From an uncultured Collinsella sp. (GTDB lineage Bacteria; Actinomycetota; Coriobacteriia; Coriobacteriales; Coriobacteriaceae), in NCBI GenBank assembly GCA_959596495.1, contig CAUFXK010000070.1, forward strand, positions 1 to 10,101: DNA of 10,101 bases. Reading direction: 5' to 3'. Made by a program: the position numbers and the translations under genes. Shown here in pieces: positions 1 through 6,313 of the stretch. How positions within the stretch are numbered: position 1 is the first letter of the stretch; the number at the start of each line of letters is the position of its first letter. The notes below the pieces were generated by a model. That model did no database searches. It saw only the letters and a list, made by a program, of their open reading frames with translations, and had not been told where the DNA came from.

Positions 1-779
1 GCCGACTTGTCCTCTTGGTCGGCATTGCGCTCGATAAGCTCAGCCACCACACGCATGGCATCGGACGTCGCGCGCTGCAGACTCCAACCTGCCATAACGC
101 GGCCGACGAGCACCGCCGAGAACGTGTCGCCCGTGCCCGGGAAATAGACCGGAATGAGCTCAAAGGGAATCGTGAAGTACTCCCCCGCTACATGGTCGTA
201 ACCGATAACCGCGTTCGTGCCATTGACCACGGCGCTCGTAATGACCACCGACTTGGCACCTAGCTCACGCACGGCGTTCACAAGAACGCGGGCCTCGTCG
301 GGCGTGATCTGCTCTGCAATAGGCGTATCAGTGAGCAGACAGGCTTCGGTGTAGTTGGGCACCGCGTAATCGGCGCACTCCAGCAGGTGCCGCATAAGGC
401 CAATCGTGGACTCGGGCACGCCCGCATAGAGCTTGCCGTTGTCGCCCATGATGGGATCGACGAACACCTTGGTGCCCTTTTGCGCGCGGCGGTGGCAAAA
501 GTCCGAGATGATACGCGTCTCTTCCTCGGTCACGATAAAGCCGGTCGAGATGGCGTCGAACTCAAAGCCGAGCTCCTCCCAGACGGCAAGACTCTGACGC
601 ACGTACTCCGTGGTGTCGTGGATGTAGAACTTGGGGTAGTTGAGCGTGTCGGACACAAGTGCCGTCGGCAGGTTATGAATACGGTAGCCCATGTGCGACA
701 GCACCGGCAGCATGGCGGAAAGCGCGACCTTGCCGTAACCGCACATATCGTTGATCAGCAGCAGCTGAGTATTCTTCAT
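1..779 (-). CDS. pdxY: Pyridoxamine/pyridoxal kinase (PfkB/ribokinase superfamily), 3' end cut by window edge
   Basis: Reading leftwards from ATG at 779-777 gives 259 uninterrupted codons that run off the window. The protein should phosphorylate pyridoxal/pyridoxamine with ATP in the cytoplasm (vitamin B6 salvage). Visible signs: an N-terminal substrate-site region with INDMCGYGKVALSAMLPVLS (about residues 9-28), a central DPIMGDNGKLY stretch, and the PfkB signature PGTGDTF near residues 214-220, in which Asp218 is the expected catalytic base. Relatives are about 280-290 residues long, so roughly 20-30 C-terminal residues lie outside. A GGGAG ribosome binding site sits just upstream of the chosen start (complement of about 786-791). 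The gene is divergent from operon A and separated from it by about 560 bases, so it is unlikely to be part of the exporter system. The symbol is by family resemblance; PdxK-like or related kinases of the same fold (for example hydroxymethylpyrimidine kinase) are the alternatives. Confidence 0.88.
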   Translation of the reverse strand, partial: MKNTQLLLINDMCGYGKVALSAMLPVLSHMGYRIHNLPTALVSDTLNYPKFYIHDTTEYVRQSLAVWEELGFEFDAISTGFIVTEEETRIISDFCHRRAQKGTKVFVDPIMGDNGKLYAGVPESTIGLMRHLLECADYAVPNYTEACLLTDTPIAEQITPDEARVLVNAVRELGAKSVVITSAVVNGTNAVIGYDHVAGEYFTIPFELIPVYFPGTGDTFSAVLVGRVMAGWSLQRATSDAMRVVAELIERNADQEDKS

Positions 780-959
780 GAGGGTCTCCCTTGTTTCGGG
801 CGCGGCGCGGCAGCGCCACAGTGCGACTAAGTGTAGCGCAGGAGGCGTTGTGGGCGGGCGGTGGCGCCGTGGAGGTCAAATTGTTGCGGAAAGGTTTCGG
901 AAATGGGGGCTGTTTGCTCCATAGCGGCCTAGTTGATGCTACTCATATAGCTCCATTTC

Positions 960-1111
960 AAAACTATGCCTATTTACTACGTTTAACCGCCCGCCTCCAA
1001 CCACAGCGAATTTCTCTCCAACAAAACCGCAGGTAGATAGCTTGCGTTTTTTCAGAAACAGCTGTTGTGGTCAGCGATGCTGGATTCATCGTAGTAATTA
1101 GGCATAGTTTT
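960..1111. repeat. 152-base segment bounded by 22-base inverted repeats (21/22 match)
   Basis: The left arm 960-981 begins AAAACTATGCC and ends TTTACTACG. The right arm 1090-1111 is its reverse complement apart from one position (973 against 1098). The interior is 108 bases and encodes nothing recognisable. It could be a miniature non-autonomous element, a pair of protein-binding sites, or a long-range RNA stem. No target-site duplication is obvious outside the arms. The match itself is read directly; its nature is unknown. Confidence 0.6.
1028..1052 (+). terminator. Possible small intrinsic terminator
   Basis: A 6-base-pair stem (1028-1033 with 1041-1046, one G-T wobble) with a 7-base loop is followed directly by six Ts (1047-1052). 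It would terminate plus-strand transcription, but no plus-strand gene lies upstream, so either it is fortuitous or it ends an unannotated short transcript. The stem is short. Confidence 0.3.
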
Positions 1112-1215
1112 TGGCAAGGCCGCTTCGAAAGGCATCATCGCAGCCCAAAACGATACCTTTTCCTTCGTCCCCAAGGGATCAGATTGCCGCTTAGGAGCGT
1201 TTGCAGCGTCGAGCG

Positions 1216-1243
1216 GTTACGGCGTTTGGTAAAACGCCGTAAC
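1216..1243. repeat. Perfect 12-base-pair hairpin upstream of the marR1 promoter
   Basis: GTTACGGCGTTT (1216-1227) is followed by a GGTA loop and its exact complement (1232-1243). It ends 17 bases before the -35 box of the marR1 promoter. The T-tract after it is weak (TTAATAAGTTT), so it is a poor classical terminator, though it may insulate the promoter from read-through. It overlaps a 13-base palindrome AACTTAATAAGTT at 1241-1253. Confidence 0.55.
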
Positions 1244-1260
1244 TTAATAAGTTTGGTACC

Positions 1261-1289
1261 TTGACATTCATTTCTTGCACTCCTAGATT
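1261..1289 (+). promoter_or_regulatory. Promoter of operon A (marR1-ABC1-ABC2)
   Basis: A perfect -35 box TTGACA (1261-1266) is followed after 17 bases by TAGATT (1284-1289, 4/6 of TATAAT). Transcription would start near 1296, giving a leader of about 44 bases before the marR1 start. The -10 overlaps the left arm of the inverted repeat 1288-1323, as expected for a repressor-controlled promoter. Confidence 0.7.
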
Positions 1290-1323
1290 AGTTAGGCACA
1301 AAACAATTGCACTACCTAACTAA
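1288..1323. promoter_or_regulatory. Candidate MarR1 operator (inverted repeat)
   Basis: TTAGTTAGG (1288-1296) and CCTAACTAA (1315-1323) are perfect 9-base inverted arms separated by 18 bases. The left arm overlaps the -10 box and start region and the right arm lies just before the ribosome binding site. MarR-family repressors commonly bind AT-rich inverted repeats over their own promoters, so autoregulation by the adjacent gene product is the natural reading. The 27-base centre-to-centre spacing is larger than a single standard MarR site, so two dimers or an RNA hairpin are alternatives. Confidence 0.5.
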
Positions 1324-1339
1324 AGAAAGGAGCGACACC

Positions 1340-1846
1340 ATGTGCGATGACCACATCGGCCTCTGCCCCCACACGCCGGGCGGCGACCCCCATGAACCCG
1401 CAGATGCGCCCGCGGCACAGTCCCAATCAGACGCGCTTGCCAAGCACATCCTGAACGGGCTGGGCTTCTGCGGCCACTTTCTGCACTTTCACGGTGGCGG
1501 TGCCTCGGGAAAGGCGCCCATCGTCTGCCTGCTCGCCAAACAGCCAAACGGCGAGATGTCACAGCAGGAACTGGGCCTGCACTTTGATCTTAAGCCCGGT
1601 TCGCTTTCCGAAATTCTCTCCAAGATCGAATGCGCCGGCCTTATCGAGCGCAGCCGCAATCCCAAAGACCGGCGGCAGCTCACCATTCGCCTGACCGAAG
1701 CGGGATGGGAAAAGGCCCACGTAGAGCAGGCTGCCCGCCTGCGCTTTAGAGAGCAGGCCTTTAGCGCGCTCACCCACGACGAGCGCGAGGACCTCGCCGA
1801 AATGCTCGATAAAATCCGCGTAACCTGGGAGGAACTGGATGATTAA
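1340..1846 (+). CDS. MarR-family transcriptional regulator, first gene of operon A
   Basis: A 168-residue winged-helix regulator, probably a dimeric repressor of its own operon. The ATG at 1340 is chosen because AAAGGAG (1326-1332) lies 7 bases upstream; an in-frame TTG at 1307 would have no such site. The helix-turn-helix core spans roughly residues 55-125: QQELGLHFDLKPGSLSEIL is the recognition-helix region and the wing carries the conserved DRR (110-112). The N-terminus is unusually rich in Cys and His (C2, H5, C9, H11, H18) and a second cluster C44, H46, H49, H51 sits in the first dimerisation helix region, which could bind metal or sense redox state (inference). The stop overlaps the start of ABC1 by 8 bases, so regulator and exporter are translationally coupled. 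The ligand is unknown. Confidence 0.88.
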   Translation: MCDDHIGLCPHTPGGDPHEPADAPAAQSQSDALAKHILNGLGFCGHFLHFHGGGASGKAPIVCLLAKQPNGEMSQQELGLHFDLKPGSLSEILSKIECAGLIERSRNPKDRRQLTIRLTEAGWEKAHVEQAARLRFREQAFSALTHDEREDLAEMLDKIRVTWEELDD

Positions 1847-3653
1847 AACCCTCATGGGCAGCATCCGCGACTATATGAAAGTCACCGTTGCCACGCCGTT
1901 GCTCGTGCTTGGCGAGGTGCTCTGCGAGATGCTGATTCCATTTATCACCGCCAACCTGATCGACGCCATCAAAGACGGCACCACCGTAGCCGAGATGCTT
2001 CCCACCGCGGGCCTTTTGGTGCTCATCGCGCTGACATCGCTTGCTTTTGGCGCCGCGGCAGGCGTCACCTGCAGCCATGCGAGCTGCGGCTTCGCCAAGA
2101 ACCTGCGTCACGACCTGTTCTACAAAATCCAGACGTTCAGCTTTGCCAACATCGATGAGTTCTCGAGCTCCTCGCTCGTCACGCGCCTGACCACCGACAT
2201 CAACAACGTGCAGCAGGCCTTTATGATGATCATCCGTATCGCCGTGCGCGCGCCGCTGGTATTGATCTTCGCCTTTACCATGGCATTTATCATGGGCGGC
2301 AGCGTTGCCATGGTCTACCTGGTCATCATTCCGCTGCTGGGCTTTGGGCTGTTCTTTATCATCTTTAAGGTGCGCCCCATCTTCTCGCGCGTGTTCCACA
2401 AGTACGATGCCCTTAACGAGTCCGTTGAGGAAAACGTCACCGGCATGCGCGTGGTTAAGAGCTACGTACGCGAAGACTTTGAGAAGGAGAAGTTCGCGAC
2501 CGCCGCGCGCAACGTCCAGATGGACTTCACCCGCGCCGAGAAGCTGCTCGCCTTTAACAACCCCATGATGAACATCTGCGTCAACGGCGCGTTTGTCGTC
2601 ATCATCTACCTGGGCTCCAAGCTCATCATCACAAGCCAGGGCACGCTGTTCGACGTGGGCCAGCTCTCCTCGACCTTTACCTATGGTTTCCAGATTCTCA
2701 TGAGCCTGATGCAGCTGTCGATGATCTTTGTCATGGTGACCATGGCCGACGAATCGGCACACCGCATTGCCGAGGTGCTGGCCGCCGAGCCCACGATCGC
2801 CGATCCCGCCGAGCCCGTGCTCGAGGTTGCCGACGGTTCCATCGACTTTGACCACGTGAGTTTTAAGTATTCCAAGCATGCGAAGCGCCAGGCGCTCGAC
2901 GATATCGACCTGCACATTACGAGCGGCGAGACCATCGGCATCATCGGCGGCACCGGCTCGGCCAAGTCCACGCTCGTCAACCTCATCGCCCGCCTGTACG
3001 ACACCACCGAAGGCGCTGTGCGCGTGGGCGGCGTGGACGTGCGCGACTACGACCTGGACGCGCTGCGTCACCAGGTCGCCATGGTGCTGCAGAAAAACGT
3101 GCTGTTTAGCGGCACCATCGCCGAGAACCTGCGTTGGGGCGACCCGAACGCCACCGACGAGGAAGTCCGCGAGGCAGCTCATCTGGCCTGCGCCGACGAG
3201 TTTGTCGACGGTTTCCCCAAGGGCTACGACACCTGGATCGAACAGGGCGGCTCTAATGTTTCGGGCGGTCAGAAGCAGCGCCTGTGCATTGCACGCGCCC
3301 TGCTGCGTCGCCCCAAGATCTTGATCCTGGACGACTCCACCAGCGCCGTCGACACCAAGACCGACGCAAAGATTCGCGCAGGTCTGGCAAGCTATCTGCC
3401 CAACACGACCAAGATCATCATCGCCCAGCGCATCAGCTCCGTACAGGACGCAGACCGCATCATCGTCATGGAGGGCGGCCGTATCGCGCAGATCGGCAAC
3501 CATGACGAGCTGCTTAAGACAAGCGAGATCTACCGCGAGACCTTCACCTCGCAAAACAAGATGAGCGCCGAGGGCGAAGGGGCCGTCGAGGCCGACACCG
3601 AGGCATCCGCAACGCAAGCTCAGACCCAGGAAGGAGGCGAGGCCCATGAGTAA
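1839..3653 (+). CDS. Heterodimeric ABC exporter subunit 1, degenerate ATPase site (ABC1)
   Basis: A 604-residue half-transporter with an N-terminal six-helix membrane domain and a C-terminal ATPase domain. Membrane helices lie near residues 16-38, 54-76, 134-152, 155-176, 243-264 and 278-302. ATPase motifs: Walker A GGTGSAKST (370-378), Q-loop Gln418, signature VSGGQ (474-478), Walker B LILDD with Asp498 and Asp499, switch residue Gln530. Asp499 replaces the catalytic Glu and Gln530 replaces the usual His, so its own site should be hydrolysis-poor. This is the pattern of TM287, LmrC and BmrC. It should pair with ABC2 in the membrane as an exporter. It ends in an acidic, Ala/Gln-rich tail of about 30 residues. 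GGGAGG (1827-1832) precedes the ATG by 6 bases. The substrate cannot be inferred. Confidence 0.93.
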   Translation: MIKTLMGSIRDYMKVTVATPLLVLGEVLCEMLIPFITANLIDAIKDGTTVAEMLPTAGLLVLIALTSLAFGAAAGVTCSHASCGFAKNLRHDLFYKIQTFSFANIDEFSSSSLVTRLTTDINNVQQAFMMIIRIAVRAPLVLIFAFTMAFIMGGSVAMVYLVIIPLLGFGLFFIIFKVRPIFSRVFHKYDALNESVEENVTGMRVVKSYVREDFEKEKFATAARNVQMDFTRAEKLLAFNNPMMNICVNGAFVVIIYLGSKLIITSQGTLFDVGQLSSTFTYGFQILMSLMQLSMIFVMVTMADESAHRIAEVLAAEPTIADPAEPVLEVADGSIDFDHVSFKYSKHAKRQALDDIDLHITSGETIGIIGGTGSAKSTLVNLIARLYDTTEGAVRVGGVDVRDYDLDALRHQVAMVLQKNVLFSGTIAENLRWGDPNATDEEVREAAHLACADEFVDGFPKGYDTWIEQGGSNVSGGQKQRLCIARALLRRPKILILDDSTSAVDTKTDAKIRAGLASYLPNTTKIIIAQRISSVQDADRIIVMEGGRIAQIGNHDELLKTSEIYRETFTSQNKMSAEGEGAVEADTEASATQAQTQEGGEAHE

Positions 3654-5565
3654 GGCAACGACCGCCGAGCGCGCGCTCAACCGCAAGGGCGGCACCATGT
3701 CGCGCCTCATCAAGACGCTCTTTGGCTTCTATCCCGTGCTTTTGCCCCTCGTCGTCGCCGGCGTGGTGCTCTGCGCCATCATCAACTCCATCGGCGCGAC
3801 CTTCCTGCAGAGCGCCCTGCAGATTATTAGCGAATCGTGGCAGTCGGGCGATTGGGAAGCCGCACAGCCCAAGATCGCACAGCTCGTGACCACCCTCGCC
3901 TGCATCTACGGCGTCGGCGTCCTGTCCTCGCTCTTCTGGAACCGCGCCATGGCTATCGTCACGCAGGGCTCGCTGGAGAAGCTGCGCGAGATGATGTTCA
4001 ACCGCATGCAGGACCTGCCGATCCGCTACTTCGACACGCACCAGCGCGGCGATATCATGAGCCACTACACCAACGACATCGACACGCTGCGTCAGATGAT
4101 CAGTCAGTCGCTGCCCAACCTGCTCATGACGATCATCATCATCGTCACGGTGTTCTTTATCATGCTGTACTACAGCGTGTGGATGTGCCTGGTCATCATC
4201 GCCGGCGTCGCCTTTATGACCTTTATGACCAAGCTGCTCGGCTCCAACTCCGCGCGTTTCTTCATTGCGCAGCAGACCGAACTCGGCGTGGTCGAGGGCC
4301 ATATCGAGGAGGTCATGAACGGACAGAAGGTCGTCAAGGCGTTCTGCCACGAGTCTGCCGCCGAGGCCGATTTTGACGAGCGCAACGAAAAGCTCTTCGA
4401 GGTCTCCCAGAAGGCCAACATGTACGCCAACATCCTCATGCCCATCCTTATGAACCTGGGCAACCTGCTCTACGTGCTGGTCGCACTGGCAGGCGGCATT
4501 TTCCTGGCGCTGGGCGTGCCCAACCTGAGCATCTCGGGCATGGCGCTGTCCATCGCCGTCGTGGTGCCGTTCCTCAACATGACCAAGCAGTTCTGCGGAC
4601 AGATCGGCCAGATCTCGCAGCAGATCAACGCCGTGGTCATGGGCCTCGCCGGCGCCGACCGCATCTTTGAGCTCATCGACGAGGAGTCCGAAGCCGACGA
4701 AGGCTACGTGACGCTCGTCAACGCGCAGGTCAACCCCGACACCTGGCAGCTCGAGGAGGCTGACCACCACACCGGCATGTGGGCGTGGAAACATCCGCAC
4801 CGCGCAACCGGCGAGATCGAGTACGTGCCGCTGCGCGGCGACCTAGTCATGGATAACGTCGACTTTGGTTACACGCCCGACCACGAGGTGCTGCACGGCG
4901 TGTCCGTGTTTGCCAAGCCGGGTCAGAAGGTCGCGTTTGTCGGCGCCACCGGTGCCGGTAAGACGACCATCACCAACCTCATCAACCGCTTCTATGACAT
5001 CGCCGATGGCAAGATCCGCTACGACGGCATCAACGTCAACAAGATTCGCAAGGCCGATCTGCGCCGCTCGCTGGGCGTCGTGCTACAGGACGTGAACCTG
5101 TTCACCGGCACCGTGATGGATAACATCCGCTACGGCAACCTGGATGCGACCGACGAGGAGTGCATCGCGGCGGCCAAGCTCGCGGGCGCGGACGACTTTA
5201 TCACCCGCCTGCCCGACGGCTACGACACCATGCTTACCGGCAACGGTGCCCAGCTGTCGCAAGGCCAGCGCCAGCTGATTTCGATCGCGCGCGCCGCCGT
5301 CGCCGATCCGCCGGCAATGATTCTGGACGAGGCCACGTCGAGCATCGACACCCGCACCGAGGCCATCGTGCAGGCGGGCATGGATAAGCTCATGGAGGGC
5401 CGCACCACGTTTGTCATCGCGCACCGTCTCTCCACCGTGCGCAACTCCGACGCGATCATCTGTCTGGATCACGGCCGCATCATCGAGCGCGGCAACCACG
5501 ATGAACTGATTGCCAAGCGCGGATATTACTACCAGCTCTATACCGGCGCGTTTGAGCTCGAGTAG
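3646..5565 (+). CDS. Heterodimeric ABC exporter subunit 2, catalytic ATPase site (ABC2)
   Basis: A 639-residue half-transporter, partner of ABC1. The membrane domain occupies about residues 28-320, with the conserved DLPIRYFDTH and DTLRQMI segments of the first intracellular loop. A linker insertion of about 45 residues containing WAWKHPH (379-385) precedes the ATPase domain. Motifs: Walker A GATGAGKTT (433-441), Q-loop Gln481, signature LSQGQ (537-541, Gln for the first Gly), Walker B ILDE with Asp561 and Glu562, switch His593. The intact Glu and His mean it supplies the catalytic site, completed by the VSGGQ of ABC1, while its LSQGQ faces the degenerate site. The start ATG 3646 has AAGGAGG (3631-3637) 8 bases upstream and overlaps the ABC1 stop by 8 bases; an in-frame ATG at 3697 is a less likely start. 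The last 18 coding bases and the DNA beyond are identical to ABC4. Confidence 0.93.
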   Translation: MSKATTAERALNRKGGTMSRLIKTLFGFYPVLLPLVVAGVVLCAIINSIGATFLQSALQIISESWQSGDWEAAQPKIAQLVTTLACIYGVGVLSSLFWNRAMAIVTQGSLEKLREMMFNRMQDLPIRYFDTHQRGDIMSHYTNDIDTLRQMISQSLPNLLMTIIIIVTVFFIMLYYSVWMCLVIIAGVAFMTFMTKLLGSNSARFFIAQQTELGVVEGHIEEVMNGQKVVKAFCHESAAEADFDERNEKLFEVSQKANMYANILMPILMNLGNLLYVLVALAGGIFLALGVPNLSISGMALSIAVVVPFLNMTKQFCGQIGQISQQINAVVMGLAGADRIFELIDEESEADEGYVTLVNAQVNPDTWQLEEADHHTGMWAWKHPHRATGEIEYVPLRGDLVMDNVDFGYTPDHEVLHGVSVFAKPGQKVAFVGATGAGKTTITNLINRFYDIADGKIRYDGINVNKIRKADLRRSLGVVLQDVNLFTGTVMDNIRYGNLDATDEECIAAAKLAGADDFITRLPDGYDTMLTGNGAQLSQGQRQLISIARAAVADPPAMILDEATSSIDTRTEAIVQAGMDKLMEGRTTFVIAHRLSTVRNSDAIICLDHGRIIERGNHDELIAKRGYYYQLYTGAFELE

Positions 5566-5602
5566 GACCGGCTACTGACGGAGGGTTCCCCGGGGCGGCG
5601 GG
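5548..5602 (+). repeat. Direct repeat, copy 1: end of ABC2 plus downstream DNA
   Basis: These 55 bases are identical to 10047-10101. They cover the last 18 bases of the coding region including the TAG stop and 37 non-coding bases, ending inside the left arm of the long inverted repeat. The second copy runs off the window, so the true repeat may be longer. Offset between the copies is 4499 bases. Confidence 0.95.
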
Positions 5603-5685
5603 GTAATTCCTCCGTGCTCAAACATTCTCGCTGCGCTGCGAAACTGCGCGCGGAGGAAATACCCCGCCGCCCCGGGGAACCCTCC
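5580..5685. repeat. Long GC-rich inverted repeat, 35-base arms, after operon A
   Basis: Arms 5580-5614 and 5651-5685 pair at 34 of 35 positions (mismatch A5606/A5659), with a 36-base spacer. The arms are dominated by GGGTTCCCCGGGGCGGCGGG and its complement. The RNA would form one of the most stable hairpins in the window. There is no T-run after the right arm, so it does not look like a standard intrinsic terminator. It may protect the 3' end of the mRNA or be a dispersed palindromic element. Its left arm recurs at 10079-10101 after operon B. Confidence 0.9.
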
Positions 5686-5728
5686 TGCGCGCAATCAGCC
5701 CGTCATTTAGAAGGAAATAAAAGTTTGT

Positions 5729-5763
5729 GAGCCCCTGGCCGGTTGGCCAGGGGCTCGTTTTGT
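5729..5763 (+). terminator. Strong intrinsic terminator between operons A and B
   Basis: A perfect 12-base-pair stem, GAGCCCCTGGCC (5729-5740) with its complement (5745-5756), has a GGTT loop and is followed by GTTTTGT (5757-5763). It should end operon A transcription before the marR2 promoter. An A-rich run on the other side (5714-5722) means it could also work on the minus strand. Confidence 0.85.
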
Positions 5764-5769
5764 GTAAAT

Positions 5770-5798
5770 TTGTCGCATGCTTCGGGTTGTGATATAAA
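5770..5798 (+). promoter_or_regulatory. Promoter of marR2
   Basis: TTGTCG (5770-5775, 4/6 match to TTGACA) is followed after exactly 17 bases by TATAAA (5793-5798, 5/6). The start would be near 5805, inside the palindrome 5800-5811. Confidence 0.7.
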
Positions 5799-5799
5799 C

Positions 5800-5811
5800 G
5801 TAGCATGCTAC
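5800..5811. promoter_or_regulatory. Candidate MarR2 operator 1 (12-base palindrome)
   Basis: GTAGCATGCTAC is a perfect palindrome placed directly after the -10 box and across the expected start of transcription. The same sequence with one base changed (GTAGCTTGCTAC) lies before ABC3 at 6326-6337. A GCATGC core also occurs at 5775-5780, 28 bases upstream and overlapping the end of the -35, and may be a weaker auxiliary site. Binding by the neighbouring MarR2 is inferred. Confidence 0.65.
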
Positions 5812-5830
5812 AGAAAGGATGGTGGCTGGA

Positions 5831-6259
5831 ATGGTTCCCGAAGATGCTGTTGGACCCCTGTTTAAGGTGATCAACGAGCGCATGCAGGCGTCTGCCGACG
5901 CGGACCTCAAGGAGCAAGGACTCACTTTTGCGCAAAGCCAGGTGATCGTCTACCTCATTGAGCATGCGGGCCGAGCGCTCCAAAAAGAGATCGAAACTAA
6001 CCTCAAGGTTTCCCACCCAACGGTCTCCGGCCTCGTCAGCCGGCTCGAGAAAAACGGCTTTGTGCGCACCTGGGTAGCCGAGGATGACCGACGTAATAAG
6101 GTCGTTGAGCTCACGGACAAGGCACACGATGCCGGTGATCGCATGCGTGCCACAATGCGCGAACGCGATCGAGAGCTGCTCGCCGGCCTTGATGAGCGCG
6201 AGCAGACGGAGCTCATCCGCATGCTCAGGCGAATCTACGCCAACGTCTGCAAACAATAG
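5831..6259 (+). CDS. MarR-family transcriptional regulator, first gene of operon B
   Basis: A 142-residue MarR protein of ordinary length, probably a dimeric repressor. The DNA-binding core includes the recognition helix HPTVSGLVSRLEKNGFV (starting near residue 62) and the wing with DDRR (85-88). The flanking helices at both ends form the dimer interface. The start ATG 5831 is preferred because AGAAAGGA lies 11 bases upstream; an ATG at 5819 sits inside that site. It lacks the Cys/His clusters of the operon A regulator and is only distantly similar to it, so the two are probably not recent copies. Unlike marR1 it is separated from its exporter by 114 bases containing a hairpin, a promoter and a palindrome matching the one in its own promoter, suggesting that it controls both its own synthesis and the exporter. 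The ligand is unknown. Confidence 0.9.
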   Translation: MVPEDAVGPLFKVINERMQASADADLKEQGLTFAQSQVIVYLIEHAGRALQKEIETNLKVSHPTVSGLVSRLEKNGFVRTWVAEDDRRNKVVELTDKAHDAGDRMRATMRERDRELLAGLDEREQTELIRMLRRIYANVCKQ

Positions 6260-6270
6260 CCTCAATAGCA

Positions 6271-6313
6271 CCCGTCGCCCACCGGATTCATTCCACCTGC
6301 GACGGGCTTCTTT
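6271..6313 (+). terminator. Terminator-like hairpin after marR2
   Basis: CCCGTCGC (6271-6278) pairs perfectly with GCGACGGG (6299-6306) across a 20-base loop, followed by CTTCTTT (6307-6313). It begins 11 bases after the marR2 stop. The long loop and broken T-run make it a moderate terminator; partial read-through into ABC3 is possible. Confidence 0.5.

Larger units (their letters stand above)
780..1260. other. Non-coding intergenic region rich in inverted repeats
   Basis: No convincing gene lies between the divergent kinase and marR1. From left to right it holds the kinase leader, a pair of 22-base inverted arms (960-981 and 1090-1111), a hairpin with a T6 run (1028-1052), a 10-base palindrome AACAGCTGTT (1057-1066), a 12-base-pair hairpin (1216-1243) and a short palindrome (1241-1253). 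The base composition is more AT-rich than in the flanking genes. No clear minus-strand promoter for the kinase could be fixed. The open frames here lack ribosome binding sites and run through the hairpins. Confidence 0.6.

Noticed and set aside
853..995. 10-base GC-rich inverted match (853-862 with 986-995)
   Set aside because: Simple G/C-rich composition and more than 120 bases apart; likely chance.
387..1036. Plus-strand frames overlapping the kinase gene and its leader
   Set aside because: They are antisense shadows of the kinase coding region or extend into the non-coding leader, without ribosome binding sites.
1067..1264. Possible 65-residue plus-strand protein upstream of marR1
   Set aside because: GTG start without a ribosome binding site, and the frame runs through the 1216-1243 hairpin; basic low-complexity sequence. 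Not supportable as a gene.
1307..1339. Upstream TTG start for marR1
   Set aside because: It lies within the candidate operator with no ribosome binding site; ATG 1340 has AAAGGAG at ideal spacing.
1770..3713. Long minus-strand open frame (647 codons) opposite ABC1
   Set aside because: It is antisense to a clear ABC exporter gene, with low-complexity Gly/Asp/His/Val-rich translation typical of high-GC shadow frames and no recognisable domain.
3544..4800. Minus-strand open frame (418 codons) opposite ABC2
   Set aside because: Shadow of ABC2 with Asp/His/Val-rich translation and no domain or ribosome binding site.
5727..5792. Possible short GTG-initiated peptide of about 21 codons after AAGGAAATA
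   Set aside because: Its codons are the terminator hairpin itself (5729-5756); a leader peptide is conceivable but nothing in its sequence suggests one.
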